In this document: positions 42,225 to 48,424 of the stretch, piece after piece
Layout of the letters: every line of letters starts with the position of its first letter
Position numbering within the stretch: the stretch's first letter is position 1
Source: CAKSXP01 sp964609305
GTDB taxonomy: Bacteria; Bacillota; Clostridia; Oscillospirales; Oscillospiraceae
Direction of reading: 5' to 3'
DNA: 48,424 nucleotides
NCBI GenBank assembly: GCA_964609305.1
Contig: CAZSRK010000014.1
Coordinates: 1 to 48,424, forward strand
The notes under the pieces: model-generated
The model's database searches: none
What the model was told of the DNA's origin: nothing
Seen by the model: only the letters and a program-made list of their open reading frames with translations
Position numbers and translations under genes: made by a program

Positions 42225-43454
42225 TCACTCCGCTAAGCTGGAGACGGTCTCTTTTTCCCGTTCCCCGCTGTGTTTTCCGCCGGGCTTTACATGCCTGCCT
42301 CCGGTTTTGGAACGCTTCCTTCCGGCATTTGCGGCCTTTTCAGCGGTTTTAACGCGTTTTTCTTCAGCTCTGGCGCGTTTTCCGGCGATCTTGCGCCTTG
42401 CGCGCTCATCCCGGCGTTCGGCGGAATTCCTGTAACGTTTGTCCTGAGCGTTTTCCGCCAGGTGCACAACGCCCACTTTCGCCGCTTTCAGCCCGCGGCG
42501 CGCCCATATGAATGCAAACACAACCAGATATGAAACCGGCAGCAATGCAAAAAGGATAAGCAATACCAGGAAAAGCGCCATATAGTCCTCTATAAGCCTT
42601 GCGGCGTTCTCCCAGTATGGATACACGACGCCGTAGTTGTTCATGGATCTCTCACCGAAATCCCCGATGACGCGGAAAATAGAGCCAAGCGAGTATCTCG
42701 AGCTGTTTTCAACGACCGGGTACGCGCCGTCATTTGAAAGCCCCTCGGCCACGATACTCTCGGCGAAGCCGGAAATCGGGTCGGCGCACACAAGCTCATA
42801 ACAGCTTATGCCGCTGCACGCGCCCAGGCTCTCCAGCGCGGAGTAGGACATGAAGATGCCCGGCCCGTCATTATAGGCTTTGCTGCTGGCAAAATCCGTC
42901 TCCCTTTCGACAACGCCGGCAATATAGTACGGCTCGCCGCCGATCGTAACAGTCAGCCCCTCGAGCTCCACGCCGCCGAAGAGCCGCCACGCCAGCTCCT
43001 CGTCGAGTACGACGCGATCGTCCATCAAATCGCTGCCGGATATATAGCTGCCGGAGCGCAGCCGCAGCGGATGGAACACGAAAAAGTCCCCGCCGATGCC
43101 CATGGCCGTGACCTGGCTCGAGCCGCGCGAGCCCTCGACGGTTATCTGCCCCTTGGCCGAATATCCCTCGGTCCAGAGCGACCCGGTCTCCGGCTGTTCA
43201 AGCCCGCCTTCCACCAGCTTTGACTCGACAGTGTCATGAAAAGAGTACAGGCTCATATCGTCAAGTTCCGAGCCGACGGGGAAGAATACGCTGACCTGCG
43301 CAAAGCGTTCCTCGCTCTCGCCGCGCCAGCGTTCGGCGGCCTGCTGCGATTCAAGCGTGCCGGCAAGCACCGCCATCACCACGCCGCAAACCCCGGCCAG
43401 CAGGGCCATGACCGCCGCGGCGATGGCCAGCGCTATTTTCCTTTTACTTTTCAT
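42225..43454 (-). CDS. MacB-core-like protein with two membrane helices
   Basis: A 409-residue protein. A single N-terminal helix (about residues 8-31) is followed by an extracytoplasmic domain of some 250 residues resembling the MacB periplasmic core: VTAMGIGGDFFVFHPLRLRSGS, VVLDEELAWRLFGG and YYIAGVVERETDFASSKAY. Only one membrane stretch follows (about 290-315), whereas MacB/FtsX-type permeases have three there. The last 90 residues are very rich in Lys and Arg. It lies 77 bp after an HlyD-like adaptor. No ATPase gene is near. It could be a truncated permease or a permanent structural partner of the adaptor. Confidence 0.75.
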   Translation of the reverse strand: MKSKRKIALAIAAAVMALLAGVCGVVMAVLAGTLESQQAAERWRGESEERFAQVSVFFPVGSELDDMSLYSFHDTVESKLVEGGLEQPETGSLWTEGYSAKGQITVEGSRGSSQVTAMGIGGDFFVFHPLRLRSGSYISGSDLMDDRVVLDEELAWRLFGGVELEGLTVTIGGEPYYIAGVVERETDFASSKAYNDGPGIFMSYSALESLGACSGISCYELVCADPISGFAESIVAEGLSNDGAYPVVENSSRYSLGSIFRVIGDFGERSMNNYGVVYPYWENAARLIEDYMALFLVLLILFALLPVSYLVVFAFIWARRGLKAAKVGVVHLAENAQDKRYRNSAERRDERARRKIAGKRARAEEKRVKTAEKAANAGRKRSKTGGRHVKPGGKHSGEREKETVSSLAE

Positions 43455-43531
43455 ACGCTCCGGCCCTCCTGAATCAATATGTGTTTTCCTCGCTTTTCAC
43501 GCTTTATGTCCCGGCCGCATCCGAATGGGGC

Positions 43532-45427
43532 TTAGCCCTCGGCCATGCGGACCTGCATGCCCGGCTCAAGCGGAGCGGTGGAGGTCGTTATGACAAAGTC
43601 GCCTGCTGCAAGGGCGCCGGATACCGCAGTGTTCGTGTCGTCGGAGGCAAGGATCTGCACGTCCGCACGCTGGACCACATAGCGGTTGCCGAGCGGTGAG
43701 CTCTTTGCGATCACAACGAGCACGAAATCGCCGTTCGTATCACTTTTGAGCGCGCTGTTGGGCACGATCATATCGTAATTTGCGCTTTTCTGTCCCACGG
43801 ACAGGGTAAGCTGTGTGCCCGCTTCGATATCCCCGCTCACGTCAAAGGTCAGCAGCTTGTTCGTCTGCGGGTTTTCGGGGTCATTTCTTATATTGGTCAG
43901 GGTTGCGCTGATGTCCCCGCCCCAGTAGTAGTTAGAGACCTCGGCCGTGTCGCCGACGCTGACCCTTCTGGCCTGTTCGTTTGTAACGGAGAAAGAGAGG
44001 GTGTAGCCCCTGTCCCCGACCTCGATGGTCATAAGCGCTGTGTCGGGCGCGGCCGTGTCGCCGGCAGTGACGGAAATGCTCGCGACGGTGCCGGCGACCT
44101 GGCTTTCAACGCTGGCGCCGTTGGCATCGCCCTGGAGCTGCGCAATCAGTTCCTGCTGCTCCGCGATGTCCTTGCGCTGCGCCTCAAGGTCGAGCGCAGT
44201 GGTCGCCGAGGTGATACCGTCGGCCTTCTGCTGTTCCTGCAGCGCGAAGATAAGATCCTCGAGCGAGGTGGTGCAGGTCTTGACGTTGTCCTCAGCCGCC
44301 TTGCGCTCATCGCGCTTGGCCGTCAGATCGTCATACTGAGACTGCGCGGTAAACTGCGTCACCTCCGCCTCGGACTTGACGCTGTTCATCTGCGCAAGAA
44401 CCTCTTTCTTTTGCGTGAGTATGTTGTTAAGCCTGTTCCACTCAGCGGCATTTCCGTCCGAGACTCCCGCATAATACGCGTTGTATGCCGCGTCATAGGC
44501 GATCTGCGCAGCGGAAACGGCCGCCTGCGCCTCGGTTATCTCGGTATACGCCAGATACTGTTCGTATTGGGATTTCTGTTCCGGTGTACGGGTATCTTCG
44601 CCGGCAGGCGGGGCGTACTGTGAATATACATCCGCCAAATACTGCATGTAGACGGCAAGGCTATTGGTCCCGCGATTTGCGTTGGCAGTCGCTTCCATCG
44701 CATCGTAGTCGGCGCCATACTGGATCTCTTTGGCCGCAAGCGTGTTTTTCGCTGCGGTGAGCGCGTTCTGTGCTGAGGTAACGGCGCTGTAATCCCCGCC
44801 GGAGCTGCCGGGGTCATACCCGCCTAGCGCATCCAGATTCGCCTGTGCGGTGTCGACCTCGGCCTGCGCGGACATGACCTGCGCCTCGGCGGCGGTCACG
44901 GCGGCGTTTGCGGAGTCGAGCGCGGCTTTTGCCGAGCCGACCTGCTCCTGCGTAACGACAGGCAGAGCATCCCGCGCCGCCTCCGCCTCCTCGAGCGCAG
45001 TACGGGCGTTTTGTATGTCGCGGTTCTCCTTGGCATAATCGCTGCCCGCGGCGCTTATGAGCGCCTTTTCATACGCAAGCTGGAGATCGTCAAGCGTGTC
45101 CTGCGCGGTCTTGAGCTCTTCGCTGGAATCCGCGCTCAGGTAGATGAGCGTGTCGCCGACAGACACCTCGTCCCCGACGCGCACGGCCACAGACTGGATC
45201 TTCCTTGACTGCGTTATCTTGACCTCGTAATTTTCTATCGCAGTGACGGAGCCGGTCCCGCGCACGCGCGTTGTGACCGTGCCGGAGGACACATACTGCG
45301 CGGCGACCTCGGGCAGGGAGTGGTTCATGATGGTGTTGGAAAGGAAGGTCAAAATCAGCAGCACGGCAAGAAAAATGATCGCCGCGTTTTTTACCCATCC
45401 TCTCCTCTTGGTCTTTTGTTCCGTCAT
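43532..45427 (-). CDS. HlyD/MacA-like efflux adaptor
   Basis: A 631-residue membrane-fusion-type protein. One N-terminal helix (about residues 15-33) leads to a lipoyl half-motif (VRVGDEVSVGDTLIYLSAD), a long alpha-helical hairpin with many Ala, Glu and Gln residues (about residues 100-440), the second lipoyl half (VAGTVASISVTAGDTA) and beta-barrel domains ending with PLEPGMQVRMAEG. The hairpin is longer than usual, with inserted Gly/Tyr-rich loops near 210-310. In Gram-positive bacteria such adaptors join MacB-like ABC exporters; here a MacB-core protein follows but no ATPase. Confidence 0.88.
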   Translation of the reverse strand: MTEQKTKRRGWVKNAAIIFLAVLLILTFLSNTIMNHSLPEVAAQYVSSGTVTTRVRGTGSVTAIENYEVKITQSRKIQSVAVRVGDEVSVGDTLIYLSADSSEELKTAQDTLDDLQLAYEKALISAAGSDYAKENRDIQNARTALEEAEAARDALPVVTQEQVGSAKAALDSANAAVTAAEAQVMSAQAEVDTAQANLDALGGYDPGSSGGDYSAVTSAQNALTAAKNTLAAKEIQYGADYDAMEATANANRGTNSLAVYMQYLADVYSQYAPPAGEDTRTPEQKSQYEQYLAYTEITEAQAAVSAAQIAYDAAYNAYYAGVSDGNAAEWNRLNNILTQKKEVLAQMNSVKSEAEVTQFTAQSQYDDLTAKRDERKAAEDNVKTCTTSLEDLIFALQEQQKADGITSATTALDLEAQRKDIAEQQELIAQLQGDANGASVESQVAGTVASISVTAGDTAAPDTALMTIEVGDRGYTLSFSVTNEQARRVSVGDTAEVSNYYWGGDISATLTNIRNDPENPQTNKLLTFDVSGDIEAGTQLTLSVGQKSANYDMIVPNSALKSDTNGDFVLVVIAKSSPLGNRYVVQRADVQILASDDTNTAVSGALAAGDFVITTSTAPLEPGMQVRMAEG

Positions 45428-45552
45428 TGCTTTTTCCTCCTGAGTCCCCAGTTACTTTTTCTTTGGAATTTTTATGCTGTGAATGGCAAGAAACTCAAAC
45501 TTACCGTCGACGGCTCCCCTGTGCCGGACGGCGTAAAAAACACGCAAAGTGC

Positions 45553-46440
45553 CTATCCTTTGACAGAGCCGGAATATGCGATGCCCTCGACAAGGTATTC
45601 CTCGCCGTGCAAAAACAGAAGCAGCGAAGGTACCATATATATGACCGCAACGGCAAAGGCAATACCGACTTCGCCGGAATTGATAGTGGACAGATATACC
45701 GACAGCGGCTGCTTTTCCGCGTCGGACAGCAGGACTATCGGCTGTTCAACCATGTTCCAGTAGTCAATGAATACGAGTATGGCGATGGAGTACAGGGCCG
45801 AGCGGCACTGCGGCAGGCAAATTTTTGTAAATATCTGCCATTCTCCTGCGCCGTCGAGCTTGGCAGCTTCAATCAGCGAGCCAGGGATGCGCCGCATGAA
45901 CTTGGTCAGCAGGAACACCGAAAACGGCGCGAACATGCCGGGCAGGATTATGGCCCAGCGGGTGCTGAGTATGCCCAGCAAGTCGCTGACCAGATAGTTC
46001 GGCACAAGCGTGACCTGATACGGCATGAGCATGAGTATGACGTAGAAAAAGAACAGAAAGCTCTTGAATTTCGAGCGGTAGCGCGTAAAGCTGTACGCCG
46101 CGAGCGAGGCTATGCCCACCTGGAGGAGCACTATCGGCACGACGAGTATCCCGGAGTTCCAGAATTTCATCAGGTACTCCGGGCTTTTGAACAGGACGGT
46201 TATGTATTGCGAGAAGCTGACCTTGTCCGGGATGAATTTGAGATTGACAGTCTCTGACATATAGGTCTTGCCGCCCTCCTGGGCCCCACCGGAGAAAACG
46301 ACGCCGTAGTTTGCGTTTATCTCGGACTGGGACATGAATGAGTTGGTTATTGTCAGGACCGTAGGCAGCAGGAAAGCCACAGCGAAAAACGCGCACAGCA
46401 GGAACATCGCGCCGCGGCCGAAATAGCGTTTTTTCTTCAT
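45553..46440 (-). CDS. carbohydrate ABC transporter permease (MalG-like)
   Basis: A 295-residue inner-membrane permease with six helices. The EAA loop that docks the ATPase is EAAKLDGAGEWQIFTKICLP. It overlaps the stop of the partner permease by four bases. It belongs to the CUT1 type of sugar importers (binding protein, MalF-like, MalG-like). No cognate ATPase is in the window; such systems often use a shared MsmX/UgpC-type ATPase encoded elsewhere. The substrate cannot be told. Confidence 0.93.
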   Translation of the reverse strand: MKKKRYFGRGAMFLLCAFFAVAFLLPTVLTITNSFMSQSEINANYGVVFSGGAQEGGKTYMSETVNLKFIPDKVSFSQYITVLFKSPEYLMKFWNSGILVVPIVLLQVGIASLAAYSFTRYRSKFKSFLFFFYVILMLMPYQVTLVPNYLVSDLLGILSTRWAIILPGMFAPFSVFLLTKFMRRIPGSLIEAAKLDGAGEWQIFTKICLPQCRSALYSIAILVFIDYWNMVEQPIVLLSDAEKQPLSVYLSTINSGEVGIAFAVAVIYMVPSLLLFLHGEEYLVEGIAYSGSVKG

Positions 46441-47348
46441 CCCTCTACATCCTTTCCGAACCAGTCCTCAAGCACGAACAGCAGCGCGATGATGATGACC
46501 ATCACGATGGCCATGACAATGGCCGCGGAGGACAGTTTCTGGTAGTCAAGGGATTTAAATGTATTATTCATGAAGTGCTGAAGCATGTATAGCCCTTCAT
46601 ACGGATAATCGCCGGTAAGCAGATATACCTCCCTGAAAACCTTGAAGGAGTTGATCAGCGAAAGGATGGCGACGAAGAGAACCGTCGGAGACATATAGCG
46701 GAGCTTTATATGGAAGAACTTGTACGCGGCGGAGGCCCCCTCGACGTCCGCGACCTCCAGCAGCTCCCTGGGTATATTGCTCAGGTTCGCCATGAACAGT
46801 ATTATATTGTATCCGAGGTTCTTCCACAGGAACAGGACGAGTATCACCAGCAGGCAATAGTCGCTTTTGAGCCAGTCGATCTTGTCCAGGCCAAACACGG
46901 ACAGAAACACGTTGAGCGTGCCGTTATAGTGGAACACGACCTGCCAAATAAGCACGACGGAGGCGATGGGTACCATCATCGGGCTTAGGAAAAACGTGCG
47001 GAACTGGCTTTTGAGCGGGATACGGCACTCAAGCATCAGCGCAAGCACTATCGCCAGCACAACGGCCAGCGGCACGGCCATGGCGGAAAACTTGAGCGTG
47101 TTCGACGCTGCAATGCGGAAAGAAGAATTCTTAAACAGCGCGATGAAGTTGTCAAGGAACACAAACTCGCGCTGTATCGGGTTATTTATGACGGAATAGT
47201 ATACGACGATTATAAACGGAACAATGAAAAAAAGCCCGACGCCCAGTGCGCTCGGGCCGATAAAGCCGAAGGAGCGCAGCCGGTCTCCGACAATCCTGCG
47301 GCTGGGCCGCTTGCGGATACGCCGCTTCCTGGGTTTTACCTCTTCCAT
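46437..47348 (-). CDS. sugar ABC transporter permease (MalF-like)
   Basis: A 303-residue permease with six helices and an unusually basic N-terminus (KPRKRRIRKRPSRR). The EAA loop reads ELLEVADVEGASAAYKFFHIKLRYMSP, where the usual EAA is changed to EVA but the following Gly-Ala is kept. It is translationally coupled to the MalG-like gene and follows the binding-protein gene by 93 bp, across a hairpin. Confidence 0.92.
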   Translation of the reverse strand: MEEVKPRKRRIRKRPSRRIVGDRLRSFGFIGPSALGVGLFFIVPFIIVVYYSVINNPIQREFVFLDNFIALFKNSSFRIAASNTLKFSAMAVPLAVVLAIVLALMLECRIPLKSQFRTFFLSPMMVPIASVVLIWQVVFHYNGTLNVFLSVFGLDKIDWLKSDYCLLVILVLFLWKNLGYNIILFMANLSNIPRELLEVADVEGASAAYKFFHIKLRYMSPTVLFVAILSLINSFKVFREVYLLTGDYPYEGLYMLQHFMNNTFKSLDYQKLSSAAIVMAIVMVIIIALLFVLEDWFGKDVEG

Positions 47349-47387
47349 GGCTTACTCTCCTCTCCTTTCAGCCCGCGCCGGGCGAAA

Positions 47388-47406
47388 GGGCCCCGTATGA
47401 GGGCCC
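47388..47406 (-). other. hairpin between binding-protein and permease genes
   Basis: GGGCCC-N7-GGGCCC forms a GC-only stem without a U tract on the minus strand, about 35 bp after the binding-protein stop. Such hairpins commonly shield the 3' end of binding-protein messages and so raise their level above that of the permeases. Confidence 0.5.
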
Positions 47407-47441
47407 CTCCGGATGGTGCCTTTTCCGTGCAAAGGCGGGGG

Positions 47442-48424
47442 TTATCTCTGTTCGTTGACGTAAATATTGACGCGGCTCTGGATAAGGCTCGCGGTGTCCT
47501 GCGCACTCTTCTCGCCGTTGAAGAAGGCGGCGCACTCCTCGGTCCACTCGTAGTTTTCCCAGTCAAATTCGGCCGGGAAGCTGTTGCAGAACTCGAGCAG
47601 GGAGATGAAGTCCTCGGAATCGAAGTTGCACTCGCCAGTCTCCCAGTTGACATAGTCGTCCATGCCGAAGGAGATGGCAAAGTTCAAAACACTGTCCTGA
47701 GTCGTGCCTATGCTGAACACATCTGTGTCCTCGGGAAGCTGCGCCATGACAGCCTGAAGCTCGTCAAGGGTCCAGCCGGGCTCGTATCCGACCTTCTCGC
47801 CGTCACCCATAACGCTGTAAACGCTGAAGTTGCTGACCATCTGGTAGAGCTTTCCATCTTCTGTCTGGAGAGAGGTGAGCACGGCCGGCACGAATTTGTC
47901 GCGGCTCATCTCCGCATCTGCATCCATATAGATATAGAGGTCCTCAAGCAGGCCCTTGGCCGCATACCTGTCAATGGGCAGTTCGCTCGTCTGAAGCAGA
48001 TCGGGCACGTTGCCGGAGACGATCTCCGTCGTGAGCTTGGTCAGGCCCGCAGAATAATCCTCATCGGTATTATACTCCGAATAATCGCGCACTTCAATGC
48101 GATATTTGTCGTTTGTCTTATTAAACTCCAAAATCAGACTGCGCATGTTCCAGTCGAGGTAGGTGCAGGCATAGGTCAGTATCGTCTTTTGCGGCAGCTC
48201 GGACGACGGGGTCTTGACCAGAGTTATCAGGTTATATGTCTGCTCAGAGTAATTGCTGTCCCACTCGCTGCTCATGGACAGGATGCGCCCGTCCTCCAGC
48301 GGCATTATGAAATTGAGGTTACTGCCGTCGATGTCGGAGTCAAGCCAGTTGAGTATCTTCTCGTTCTCACCTGTGGCGGTGTTGTAGCCGTAAAACGCGG
48401 TCTCATTCCCGCTGTAAAACAGAT
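47442..48424 (-). CDS. extracellular solute-binding protein, N-terminus outside window
   Basis: The frame stays open to the window edge; the visible 327 residues are the C-terminal part. From about 48200 downward it matches family 1 solute-binding proteins: ILTYACTYLDWNMRSLILEFNKTN, then YSAGLTKLTTEIVSGNVPDLLQ and GYEPGWTLDELQAVMAQLPED. Before it, the edge sequence FYGYNTATGENEKILNWLDSDIDG and MPLEDGRILSMSSEWD resembles beta-propeller blades, suggesting a fused N-terminal domain. The internal ATG at 48305 is unlikely to be the start. It feeds the adjacent sugar permeases. Confidence 0.87.
   Translation of the reverse strand, partial: LFYSGNETAFYGYNTATGENEKILNWLDSDIDGSNLNFIMPLEDGRILSMSSEWDSNYSEQTYNLITLVKTPSSELPQKTILTYACTYLDWNMRSLILEFNKTNDKYRIEVRDYSEYNTDEDYSAGLTKLTTEIVSGNVPDLLQTSELPIDRYAAKGLLEDLYIYMDADAEMSRDKFVPAVLTSLQTEDGKLYQMVSNFSVYSVMGDGEKVGYEPGWTLDELQAVMAQLPEDTDVFSIGTTQDSVLNFAISFGMDDYVNWETGECNFDSEDFISLLEFCNSFPAEFDWENYEWTEECAAFFNGEKSAQDTASLIQSRVNIYVNEQR

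Noticed and set aside
1..48424. tRNA or rRNA genes
   Set aside because: I scanned the intergenic regions for T-loop GGTTCGAATCC-like sequences and rRNA landmarks and saw none; a tRNAscan run could still find something missed by eye.

Overview
The window looks like a scaffold from an anaerobic, high-GC member of the Clostridia, most likely an Oscillospiraceae-type gut bacterium. This is inferred from gene content (an Rnf complex, a Clostridia-type hprK-murB-rapZ-yvcK-whiA-dnaE run, the rpmH-rnpA-yidD-yidC-jag block, zinc-type L28, an oxygen-independent sulfatase-maturing enzyme) and not from a database search. Two runs of exactly 100 N interrupt it. Both sit in tandem repeats, and in both the two sides share an identical 55-bp sequence, which points to unmerged contig ends and not to missing sequence of known size.

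Layout. (1) 1-6030, plus strand and visibly AT-richer than the rest: an organosulfate cluster made of a TauE/SafE anion permease, an arylsulfate sulfotransferase, a Cys-type sulfatase with an internal 17-bp tandem repeat, and the radical-SAM enzyme that would mature it, followed by a GNAT acetyltransferase. (2) 6137-7435: an FAD oxidoreductase with a C-terminal Rieske domain. (3) 7763-10880, minus strand: rpmH, rnpA, yidD, yidC, jag, acpP. (4) 11018-11817: thiT under a TPP riboswitch with an attenuator. (5) 11947-20921: hprK, murB, rapZ, yvcK, whiA, dnaE and an orphan response regulator in one direction. (6) 21145-21556: rpmB on the plus strand, two terminators, and a possible 20-residue peptide gene. 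(7) 21648-24863: metallophosphoesterase, NYN-LOTUS protein, GT39-like membrane enzyme. (8) 25133-33658: uvrB, a DUF5131 protein, polA, rimI, tsaD, tsaE, tsaB, upp. (9) 33823-34070: a 40-bp tandem repeat grown out of the terminator tail of the next operon. (10) 34087-39126: rnfCDGEAB. (11) 39352-40953: an alpha/beta-hydrolase-fold membrane protein without its nucleophile, plus a small membrane protein. (12) 41067-48424: a sugar ABC importer (binding protein running off the edge, two permeases), an HlyD-type adaptor, a MacB-core protein and an AlaX editing protein.

How the genes work together. The first cluster has everything needed to move and cleave sulfate groups on aryl esters inside the cell: the sulfotransferase shuffles sulfate between phenols, the sulfatase hydrolyses the ester, the radical-SAM enzyme makes its formylglycine, and the permease could move the released anion. 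The sulfatase repeat is 17 bp, so a change of one unit shifts the reading frame; as read here, four units keep the frame open. This is the best candidate in the window for an undescribed switch. The core regions are mostly standard housekeeping: translation and membrane insertion, t6A tRNA modification, DNA repair and replication, cell-wall precursor and carbon control, and ferredoxin:NAD energy conservation by Rnf.
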